From positions 1 to 64,000 of the forward strand of contig SWBL01000063.1 of assembly GCA_024195585.1 (NCBI GenBank): a stretch of 64,000 nt of DNA, given 5' to 3'. Below the pieces are notes generated by a model. That model ran no database searches. It was not told the DNA's origin and saw only the letters and a program-made list of their open reading frames with translations. The position numbers were made by a program, and so were the translations under genes. Each line of letters begins with the position of its first letter. The first letter of the stretch is position 1. Below are positions 21,540 through 30,824 of this stretch, piece after piece. Source of the DNA: Aureobasidium sp. EXF-3400 (taxonomy: Eukaryota; Ascomycota; Dothideomycetes; Dothideales; Saccotheciaceae).

Positions 21540-22813
21540 TTAAACCTCCGAGCGAGCAGGGACAGGCTTTTGCTTGGGAGGAGCATCGATCCTTGCCGCC
21601 AAACCAGTAAGCTTGACATCCGCCGCAGTGTTGTTGGTAACATCAAACTTGTCCGCGAAGATGAAAGTGTGAGGGAATCCAGGATCGAAGGGAGCCGCAG
21701 CCTCAATCTCGTTCAAATCCTGCTGTGTGAGCGTAATACCGAGGGCCTCCACATTGGCCTTGAGATGTTCGACCTTGCGTTGGCCGACAATGGGGAACAC
21801 ATTCGGTGTCTTGTGCATGACATAGGCCAGAGCCACACCATGCATGGTAGCCTTATACTTCTCAGCGATCTTCTCAAGCGCATCCGAGATGGCAATCTCC
21901 TGCTCGCTGGACTTTGATGCACGGGCAGATCCTTCATGCTCTTTGCTGCGGGCTTCCTTTGTCTTGAACTTGCCCTGGCCAAGAGGACCCCAGGGTGCGA
22001 GTGCCATGCCTTGATCTTGACACTGTAAATTTTGTTAGCACGATATGTTCTGTGAGACGAGAAGCCAGCAACAACACTTACCATAGGGATAATTTCTCTC
22101 TCCATGTCTCTGTACGAAGCATTCCACTTGCCCTGGTATACTGAGAAAGGACGTAGTCCATGAGCACGAGCGTAGTCGTTGGCCTTGACTACGACCCAGG
22201 CGGGTGTATCTGAAACGCCGAGGTAGAGAACCTTGCCAGCAGTGATCAGGTTGTTGAGGCCATGCATGACTTCCTCAACACTAGTAGTGAAATCCCACCA
22301 ATGGACGTAAAGAAGGTCGATGTAATCCGTACGCAGCTTCTTCAATGAGCGGTTGACAGAAATGTGCATGGACTTGAAGGAGTTGCCGACAAAATTGGAC
22401 TGCAGGGGCTCTGCATCACGAGCATGACCGCGGTAGCCAGTGGTGTATTTGGTGGCAATGACCATCTGATCGCGGTTTCCCTTCTTCTCCATCCACTCGC
22501 CAATCCACTCCTCAGACTCTTCACATTGGTACGCATTGGCAGTATCAACAAAGTTACCGCCGAGATCGAAGAAGGCGTCAAGGACAGCAAAACTATCTGA
22601 TTTACCACATTCACCCATAAACTCTTTCCTGGAAACAAATTCATTAGCTAATTGCTTAAATATCTCCTTATACCAGAATTAATCTTACCATCCATTGCCA
22701 AAGTTCATGGCTCCTAGACATAGTGGAGAGCATTTGATGCCTGCAGTAGGTGCCAGCACTCTGTGGTAGCCGAGAAGACTGGCAGGCTTGGGGGCAGGGT
22801 CGAAGAAAGACAT
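21540..22813 (-). CDS. Aldo-keto reductase, norsolorinic acid reductase / aryl-alcohol dehydrogenase group
   Basis: NADPH-dependent carbonyl reductase of the AKR9-like fungal group. Three exons on the minus strand: 22689-22813, 22082-22628, 21540-22022; introns of 60 and 59 nt; 384 aa. The first intron splits a Trp codon. Seen: LCLGAMNFG near the N-terminus; catalytic Asp and Tyr in FVDTANAYQ; Lys in VIATKY; the His of the tetrad in LLYVHWWD; and the cofactor region GPLGQGKF and FPIVGQRKVEHLKANVEALG. Close relatives include aflatoxin-pathway NorA-type and yeast AAD proteins, but no polyketide or terpene cluster genes flank it, so it is probably a stand-alone oxidoreductase. Start chosen at the MSFFDPAPKP motif typical of the family. 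Confidence 0.9.
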
Positions 22814-23289
22814 TGTGGATGATAGATGTGGTTTAGCTGATTTAATGAGCTTGTAATAGTCTGCACTGTCAATGCTAGAGGTCAAGCTCCCTATTTGTAC
22901 CTTCCACCACCGTTCGAGCAGATGCAATGACGTGTGGTAGGCGCGGGGTTAGGAGGGTTATATCCATGTACCGGAGTTAAGAGTGCTTATGCTTCCCACT
23001 CTAAACTATAATTGTGGTCTCTTTGGCTTTTATGTTTCGCAAGAGTGGGCTTGCTGTGAGAAGCCCTAATGGTTTCGACTGCAAGAAGCATGTGATAGTC
23101 TTGGAAGACGACCTGTTCACATCGATATTGGTCTTAACCTTACCCCCATGATAGTGTCCGGACTACTTGGCACGAGGTGATTAGGGCAAGGCACTGCTCA
23201 TTCGCGTTGATAAGATTGTTGAATGCGAGTATATTGTGCGTACCAGAAGGCTGGGATATTTGAATCGGACTTTTAGTATCGTACCTATA
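22814..23289. other. Intergenic region between AKR and 7TM gene
   Basis: 476 bp holding the AKR promoter and the 3' flank of the next minus-strand gene. Nothing else recognised. Confidence 0.5.
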
Positions 23290-25017
23290 TCATTGAGTCT
23301 CTGGAAGCCTTCCAAGATCCTTCAGCGGGACATGCGATTCATAGGAGTTTCCCCTGCTCCTGTGCTGCTCTTTACTATTCTCAATGCTCTCGGTGCGGAA
23401 TTCGCTATCCGAATCTCCAACGTATACTTGCACCTCTCTCTGTCGAGAAATCCCTTGGATGTGTTCTTGCTGTAAGTTATCCAGTCGCGAGTGAGCGATC
23501 ACAGCAGTGTTTTGGGGACCTATGTTCATATCGTCGTCGTCGTCGCGGACAGTGCGTAGATGGCGAGATGGATATAGCCCCTGAGAGGTCGACTTTGGCT
23601 TCACGTCGTTCTCGGATGTTCGGGCGACTTTGACTATCATATCTGCCATCTATATCGGGTACTCTTAGCGCAGGCCTTTTGAAAGGGGTGATATTGGTAG
23701 CTGATATACGTACAGACATCTCTATGTTGAGCTTTGCCATGTCTATGTAAGAACGTTAGTGATCGCACGACTTGGAGTGTGAGACTTGTGGACTCACATG
23801 CAACAGGATGAAATTGCACAAAAAGGGTGTGATTTTTCAGTGACATGAGACCGATGAGCATGACCTAAAAACACATCAGCAAATGTCGAATATGTGGTAA
23901 AATGTCTAGAGACTCGTACATCCATGGCGACGGACACAAGGCCCAGGCGAGTGTAGTATGAGACGAGTGGCTTGTACTTTCTCAGTCCATGATACTTGAC
24001 GAGACGCGCTCGCACGACATGAACAAAATAGAAATTGAGGAAGGCACTGAGAAGCCATCAGCAAATGCCACCATTGTCGTCATACCTGTGCACAAGACAT
24101 ACTCGACGAGCATAATCAAAACCTTCGACAGTCTGTCCCAATACCTGTTGATGCTCACAAAGGTCTGACTGACCGGTGGCATCATGTGACTTGGGATGAA
24201 GATGCAGAACACAGCGATATTGATGCATGAGATCACGACTGCGGTCGCAATTTTGAGTTTCGTAGCAGTCGGCCTTCGTTCTGCGATGACGGCGATGCGA
24301 TTGATGATTATTTGCATCAGAAGTTGCACTTCCAGTGCGTAGAAGACAAGGATGAAGAAGAGGAGTGTCGGTCTGCAGTTTGTATCAGTGGACAATCCCA
24401 GAGATTTGTGCGATCAGATTAACGAGAGTTTGCGACTATCAACCCGAATGCTGAGATGCAGATGCCCAAACAAGGGAGTAACCTAGCCATGCCTCTTGAG
24501 AAGTGGGTAGCGATTGTTAACGACTTTGCTCGGAGCGATGGTCCATATCCTGGAGTAGCATTGCATGTGCCATGTACATCTCCGTTGGACTGCATATTCG
24601 GCCAGTGGAGATCAAACACATCCGGAGATAGGCGCAAACTCTCGTACACGTCCCAACATACGAGAATGCAGTACTCACGTAGTCTTCACAACATCCTTAA
24701 GATAGAGCCACGTCAAGATTCCAAGAATGAGGTTCGCCAGGATCTCTCCCCAGAGCATGTCTAAAAGCAAGGGTCAATCAGCATATCTCTTCTGCGAGAA
24801 TGGTAACAGTATACAAGGCAGTCAAAGTCATCTAACGACGTTCGACCTGTGTTGTTTGCCTTAGCCTCAACTTACAGATGTACATACTCCGGGAAGGAGC
24901 TCTATTCGCTTTCGTTTGCTTGTAGGCGCGGACTACAGTCAACCACCCAAAGCCAAGCGAGAATCCAGCAGCAGCTGCTGCGAGCTGCAGGTCTCCAGAT
25001 GTCGTCGCACTCGCCAT
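23290..25017 (-). CDS. Seven-transmembrane fungal integral membrane protein
   Basis: Predicted 358-aa plasma-membrane-type protein of a fungal-only 7TM family of unknown function. Seven exons on the minus strand: 24876-25017, 24679-24760, 24103-24372, 23920-24046, 23798-23864, 23714-23742, 23290-23649. All phases agree and sum to 359 codons. Hydrophobic segments: about 10-30, 47-70, 77-100, 113-133, 157-180, 195-220 and 225-250, with landmarks WLYLKDVV, LLMQIIINRIAVI, FYFVHVVRARL, QFHPVAYMAKLNIEMSMADMIV. The C-terminal tail (about 110 residues) is hydrophilic with an Asp run. Most introns are 55-64 nt, but intron 2 (24373-24678) is 306 nt; skipping it entirely keeps TM2-TM3 continuous. An alternative internal exon there cannot be ruled out. 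GPCR function is not shown. Confidence 0.8.
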
Positions 25018-25936
25018 GGCGAAAGTATGGAAGGAGACTTAGGTAGCAAGGGCTGGACTCGAGAAGAAACCGCTGCCCTTACGAACTTTGCAGGGCGCGA
25101 GGGATATGCATGTTCAAATGATCATCATATCAAGGGCCCTAGGAAGAGAGTGCACTGTGCGCAGAGGCAGGTTTGCGAATGTTGTTCCGCATCATCGCCG
25201 CTTGTGTGGTCCAAGCACTTGAAGCTGTGAGTCTCGATCCGAGAGGCTGATGATGAGTACAGAAGGTAGTATGTGGAGTTGACCACAACACTTGAAGTTG
25301 AAGATGCGAACTTTAAGATGCATGATAACTAGACTCCTCATGTACCAGTTGCTGCATTCGAGACCTCAATCGTGAACGCACCGCCTACCTGGTTGAAAGC
25401 TTTGCGATGCAATGCAGTGAGGATCCTCTCTTTTCCGAGGCACACTTGTTAGAGAATCTGGGGGCCTGGTTCTTTACTGTGGGTCTAATGTAAAAGACAC
25501 GGCTATGACCAAGTATCATCGCTTCGAATCTCGTTTCCGGCATTTGCAAAGGTATCACTGCGGTGTCAAGATGTCTGCGTGGCACCTATTCTGAAACCTT
25601 CATCAGCCCTACAGTAGGGCGCTAGAACAGATCTTATGTCATCGTTAATGGCTTGGCCGATATAAGCACGACGGTAGCATCCAGATTCTAACAGAAGGAT
25701 TGAGAAGAGGAATCTTCTGGTGTGCAGGAAATGCAGTCGATAACATGTGATGTTGAGTCAACAACGATGCTCTGGTCCGACAGAAGGCAGGAGATTTGGT
25801 GAGAAAGCGCGACACCCCGCGTTTCCGGAATGCCTCGGCCGGCAAGCTGTTGACAGCAGCATATATTGTATCATCGAGGCTCTGATCAATGGACACATCC
25901 GTAACATTCTGATCAGTTCACCGATAAATACTGAAG
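25018..25936. promoter_or_regulatory. Divergent intergenic region 7TM / SDR
   Basis: 919 bp between divergent starts. It contains several palindromic-looking stretches (for example around 25370-25600) but no recognised site or gene. Confidence 0.4.
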
Positions 25937-26953
25937 ATGGCAAGCACAAGACCTGTAGCGTTGGTGATTGGGGCCTCCCGTGGTATGGGCCGACAGATAG
26001 CAATTGGTTTGGCAGAAGAAGGCTATACAGGTAAAATAAATACCAAAAGTTATATTCACAAATTAAGAAATAGCCACTGACAGTGAGAAACAAAAGTCAT
26101 CGTCGCAGCAAAGACAACCTCAGATCCCGAGAAACTGTCGTCCTTTCCGCCAGATCCAAACTCGTCTCAGAGCACCATCAACACAGTAGCAAAGGAGATA
26201 AACTTGCTCGGAGGAACCGCAATTGCCATGGAAGTAAACACGCGCTCGTTAGAGTCGGTCGACAAACTCTTCGCCAGGGTATCAACCGAGCTCGGTCGAC
26301 TGGATGTTCTGGTTTACAATTCTGGAGCCATCTGGTGGTCTTCAGTGGCCAAGACACCAGTCAAGCGGTTCAAGCTGATGCAAGAAGTCAATATCGAAGG
26401 CTTGTATTCCAGTATTCAAGCCTCGTTTCCGCTATTCGAGGAAAGTGGTTGGAAAGGCCGTGTTATTGTCGTTTGCCCGCCGATCTACAGCCGTTTCTTC
26501 AGAGGCAAGACCGCATATGCTGTCGGCAAGGTAGGAATGAGTGTGTTGGTCAAGGGACTGTCTATGGATTGGATCCGAGAGGATAAGACGAATATGGCGA
26601 TTACTGGTATTTGGCCTGCGGTAGCTATCGAAAGTGCTGCAACCCAAGACGCCGTCGCGGCAGATATGGACAGGAGAGGCGATCTCAGGAAGCCAAATAT
26701 ATTCTCGGACGCCATTCTAGCCATGCTCGATTCAGCAACGGCCGAGGTAAACGGACTCTTGACCACCGACGAAGACTTCCTCCGAGACGTTAGAGGCGTG
26801 ACTGATTTCAGCAAATACAATCTTGTGCCTGGATCTGTTCCGAGGAGAATCATGCCTAAGGAGTTCCCGGATCTGACTGTTGAAGGGCAAGATGACGAGG
26901 GTGTGAGGACAGACAGCACAGTCTTGCGTGCTAAGCGTCATGCGAAGCTCTGA
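25937..26953 (+). CDS. Short-chain dehydrogenase/reductase, HSDL2-like
   Basis: NAD(P)-dependent SDR resembling the dehydrogenase half of human HSDL2, a peroxisomal/mitochondrial protein linked to fatty-acid metabolism. Two exons, 25937-26030 and 26097-26953, with a 66-nt intron splitting a Val codon; 316 aa. Seen: cofactor motif GASRGMG (12-18), VIVAAKTTSDP which is a signature of the HSDL2 subgroup, YNSGAI in place of NNAG, and active-site Tyr172 and Lys176 (YAVGK). The segment that normally carries the catalytic serine reads VVCPPI, so Ser appears to be Cys158. There is no C-terminal SCP2 domain, and no PTS1 tripeptide (ends RHAKL, where AKL is close to the SKL consensus and might serve as a peroxisomal signal). 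Confidence 0.87.
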
Positions 26954-27134
26954 ATCTTCATGAGTCAGAATGATTTCTGCGGCATTGGAGGATCGTGCAG
27001 TAACAAATGTCAGGATGTTGTTTCGTTCTGCCTTACATGTCTCTGACGCACAGCCTGGGCGTAAGACTTGACAATCACGGCAATGCTCTGCATGTAAATC
27101 CCGAGATAGGGATTCTGATTGTATCACCCTCGAA

Positions 27135-28334
27135 TCAGTCCTCGTCCTGACTGCTTGCGTCCACGTACCGACTGAATACATCCTCGTCGAAATAGTCAGC
27201 GCTAAACCGGGCGAGATGCATGCGTATTTCATCTTTTCCTCTAAGTTCGAGCTCTCCTCTACCTTTCTCGAACGCCGGAAACGAATCGGAGAGAAGTTCA
27301 ACTCCCCCCCATATGTTGGTAAAACGAACATATATAAAATGGTGTGCGTAAGGCATGATCGCTTGAATCAGACTACGTACAGAGGTCCTGGGGGAGAATG
27401 TATCATCTCGAGCCAATTCCTTGTACAATACCGTATCGGTTATTGATAGACGACGTATCGGATATTCGTTGGACTGCGCGTCTGACAGAACTTCTTCCAG
27501 TGTTCCGGGGTCGAGGTTACATCCTTTGATTTCGAGTGTTTTGCATTTGACTTGCTGGATCCAGCTCCCAAACTCATTCCAATGAAAAGTCTGCAAATTT
27601 CGCACCTTCAGATGTCCTTTGAGATAGTTGAACGACCCGTCTCCGATGCTTGGATACTTGACGATCAGTAACGGAGGAAACATCTCGTTACCTTGCTCTC
27701 TTTCAAGATCCAGTAACTCGTGGAACTCCTCCAATATCGTTTCAATACAGAACCCAGCGAAAGTTCGATATGGCTCTAAGAGAGAGTTGGGCTTTTCGAG
27801 TGGAATGTGTCGGTTATCCCAGTCTTCCCTTCGAGCTTGAACGTGGATGCTGCTGATCGACAGCTTACTCGCGGCAACGATGGTCAAGATCATGTGGAAA
27901 TAGATCATAACTTCTTCAGCTGTAATTTCACCTTCCTCATCGAAGTCCGCAAAAGGGTCAAAAACGAGGATCAATTTGCGACCCAGTGAAGCCAGGATAT
28001 TGAGAATCTCTTGGAGCAAAGGCGCGAGTTGCCAAAGACTCAGACCTCCTCTCTTATACGTAAATGTGATCTTCTCGATGGCAGCCGCGTGAACATTGCT
28101 TGCAAGCACCGCCTTTGTGATTGACAAATCCCTATCCTTTTCAGTGTCGATGACCCACTCATAAAAGTAAAGCAGGAAACGATTGTGGCAGGCGCGTTCC
28201 AGAGTTCTGCAGGTTTTCCGCATATTAAGTAGTTCATCAGTTGGGTAGTCATTCCAGCCAGCTCCATCTTCGATTAGATCCACGATAATGTCAAGGAGCT
28301 CCGCAGGCAGATCATCCAGGCTAGGGCCCGTCAT
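27135..28334 (-). CDS. F-box-like hypothetical protein
   Basis: 399 aa, single exon. The N-terminus (about 4-50; LDDLPAELLDIIVDLIEDG...TLERACHNRFLLYF) has the pattern of an F-box, which in fungi often recruits targets to SCF ubiquitin ligases. The rest shows no domain I recognise: mixed helices, a run of leucine-spaced segments (ILNILASLGRKLILVFDPF) and an acidic C-terminus. Such single-exon F-box-like proteins are a large, fast-evolving class in filamentous ascomycetes. No specific function can be given. Its stop lies 182 bp from the SDR stop (convergent). Confidence 0.65.
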   Translation of the reverse strand: MTGPSLDDLPAELLDIIVDLIEDGAGWNDYPTDELLNMRKTCRTLERACHNRFLLYFYEWVIDTEKDRDLSITKAVLASNVHAAAIEKITFTYKRGGLSLWQLAPLLQEILNILASLGRKLILVFDPFADFDEEGEITAEEVMIYFHMILTIVAASKLSISSIHVQARREDWDNRHIPLEKPNSLLEPYRTFAGFCIETILEEFHELLDLEREQGNEMFPPLLIVKYPSIGDGSFNYLKGHLKVRNLQTFHWNEFGSWIQQVKCKTLEIKGCNLDPGTLEEVLSDAQSNEYPIRRLSITDTVLYKELARDDTFSPRTSVRSLIQAIMPYAHHFIYVRFTNIWGGVELLSDSFPAFEKGRGELELRGKDEIRMHLARFSADYFDEDVFSRYVDASSQDED

Positions 28335-28858
28335 GGTCGAGATCCTGTCTGTCTCCAGTGATTTGTCGAAAGTGGTATCCTCAAGATGGCTCGTTTCGAC
28401 GCGTCGAAAGACAAGGACGCGTGGTATGTGGTGACAGAATTGACGCTTCTACCAGGACCCATCAAAGTCTGGTGGGACACTTTCCAAAGCAGTAATATCG
28501 GGAATCTGCTACAATGACCAGCGCAGCAATGTTTTCTCCCGACTATTTTGTTTCGAGTGACACAGAAAGACAAGTTGCGATTTGGTCTGGGAAATCCACC
28601 ATGACGCTTTGACCACTCTTGCCTCGGGCAAGTCGACCCTGCTCAACGGCCTCTTCGATGTTCATCGTTCACAACCGCATCCACTCATCAAACAAGAGTG
28701 TTATGTAGTTACACCTCCTCTGGAAACCCGTCGTACGACTCCGAGAAGCCTGCTTGCATCAGCAAACGACAGTCGTCTCACGGGTTGCAGCAGTAGAGCA
28801 GAACGCATCAATCCGACTGCCCAACCAACCTCCAACGGGCGCGGACTTTCAGACAACC
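28335..28858. other. Region upstream of the DUF202 gene, possible unresolved first exon
   Basis: About 520 bp between the F-box-like start (minus) and the DUF202 exon. In frame with the DUF202 exon, an open stretch reaches back to about 28713 (contains EQNASIRLPNQPPTG) but no ATG with a good splice path was found, so additional 5' coding sequence is likely but unplaced. Confidence 0.4.
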
Positions 28859-29330
28859 ATGTTCGAGGTAAATTCTCCAAAGGCTTCAACACCTACCACA
28901 CAAACTCATCACAAACCTGCTACAACAACAGACACGACATGCGGCAGACCGCTATCATCTCCGTCTCCACCGCGCACGCTCAGTAGTCCTCACAAACAGC
29001 GAATTAGTCGAGATTCGCGCGGCCCAACGCACATTCGAAGGCGCCTACATCCGCACCTCATTAGGACAATTCAGCTTCGCTCTGGTAGTTCTCAAGATCT
29101 TCACTGCTGAGTTCTATAGTATCGGAGCTTTGTTCGCAATCTACGGAGCGGGTGTTTTGGGGGTAAGTGCGTTTAGGAGGATGCAAGGGAATAGACAGTT
29201 CTTTTCTGAAGTTGGTGAGGACGGGCTGAGGAGGAAGAGGTTTAGGACGAGTGGGAATGTCGTGGTTGTCTTGACTGCGCTGAGTGTGTTGAGCTATATC
29301 AGTCTGCTGGTTTTGACTTTGAGATTGTGA
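28859..29330 (+). CDS. DUF202 domain membrane protein (5' end uncertain)
   Basis: Small membrane protein with a DUF202 unit, the same fold as the membrane part of VTC proteins. Exons: 28859-28867 (as Met-Phe-Glu, perhaps only the end of a longer exon) and 28932-29330; the 64-nt intron runs GTAAAT...CAACAG in phase 0. The second exon gives RHAADRYHLRLHRARSVVLT, the DUF202 hallmark RAAQRTFEGAYIRTSLGQFS, then three hydrophobic segments: SFALVVLKIF region, YSIGALFAIYGAGVLGVSAFRR, and VVVVLTALSVLSYISLLVL. Minimum product is 135 aa. The true N-terminus may lie upstream, where the same frame is open for about 145 bp. Function in this stand-alone family is unknown. Confidence 0.7.
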
Positions 29331-30824
29331 TGGGAGCGGGCTGTGTTCTGTAGCTCTGATATTCGGGCAGCTGGCTGGTATAGATTTATGATGTATGGAT
29401 GATGTTCACATGATTGGAGCTGACACAACCATGATATTCCTGATCTTCGATACGCTTGACGAGCATCGGACTTTGCAAATCCATGGCTATCGTCACTTCC
29501 TTCGGACTCCCCCTTTTGACGTCCGTTACACTTGCTGTGTTCGTATCTGGTCGGATATACATCCGGGGGTGTACTGTACCTTGCAACCATTCAGGCAGAA
29601 CGCTGGGCTGAAGGATGGTTGGAACCAACGCGCTGTTCTTTTTTAAGATATTGATTAATAAGGATTGGAAATCCACATTACACGGCTTTCCTTTATCGTA
29701 CTTTCTTGAAACGACAATGAGTTGGTCAAGCACCGCGCCTTGAAGATTACAAGAAGAAGCGCTCCGGATTACTTGGTGTGAAGGTGATGGAGCAAATATT
29801 GGCTGAGCTTCGATAGGCAACGCAGCCGCAAAGTGGGCGTTGGCGGGGTCCGAAGGCGGAGTGCGGCGTGCCGATAGTGACACTTGCGGAGAGAGAGTTG
29901 CATCGTCCAGGGATCGCGAGGTTGATCAGAATTGCATGGTCAAGTAAAGATATGAGAGGGAACGAGCTGTTGGGTTGTCTGGGCAGGCATCTGGTTTGAC
30001 GCGAGACAAGGGCGATAGCAATCTCTTGTCATTCATCTCAACAAGTTTTGGGTGGGCGAGACGCAGCGTGGCATGCATCCGCAGTTCGATTGGCTCCCCC
30101 TTGTTGATATGCATTGTTCTGACGCCGACAGCCTTGGAGAGAAGTAGCAAGACAGCAACGGTCTATTCGGCCCTCTTCAGTCTTGTCGCATGTGTTATTA
30201 TCGGGTCAGCTGCTGCTCTAGAATAACAAACTTGATTCCTGCTCAACCATCTCCTGACTTTCAACACTCTTCCCGGCGCAATCCCAGCGCTCTGAAAAAG
30301 TCACGACCATAGCACCTGCCTGAGCTCGTGATCAATCCGGGCGCGCCAGAAAGTGGTACTTTTGTACTGGGACTTTTTTGGCGAACCGTGAAAGAACAAG
30401 AAGATTAATTAACCACTCCGGACTGCATCACGTTCTGCGAGGCAACCTTATTTCCAGTGCGATCTTTGAAGTTATTTCTGATTCACGCGCCAACACAGTC
30501 ATAATATTTTGGCTGGTCGCACAACCTCCAGGCTCGTCTCATCTCATCCGGCTTCGACTCAAAAACTTCTGTCGAAACTTCAAATAACTCACTTCTTCTT
30601 CCTTCGCCAAAGCGCATCGCCTATTACCTACAAGTTATACATAGTCGACAGTCAAGGGTTGGCCTATCACGACCGAGGCCCAGGCCGTTCTCGGAGTTAG
30701 TCAGACTAAACGAACACGAATCGCGCCCTTCTCCAGCGGCGCCGCGATAGGAGACCTTCACTGCAGCACTCGGACCGTGGAGCGTCATAGGCCGTGGGAA
30801 ATTCTGGACCCTCTTTTTCTCAGC
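29331..30824. other. Intergenic region upstream of PFK-2/FBPase-2
   Basis: About 1.5 kb. An open stretch on the minus strand (29386-29883) starts without ATG and matches nothing known. The 300 bp before the downstream ATG are C-rich and include T-runs (30350-30380). A long promoter and leader is the simplest reading. Confidence 0.45.

Noticed and set aside
26485..26919. Minus-strand open frame over the SDR gene
   Set aside because: Antisense shadow of a gene with an intact cofactor motif and YxxxK.
20562..29330. Secondary-metabolite gene cluster suggested by neighbouring AKR, SDR and membrane proteins
   Set aside because: No polyketide synthase, NRPS, terpene cyclase, P450 or pathway regulator is present; these are ordinary stand-alone families.
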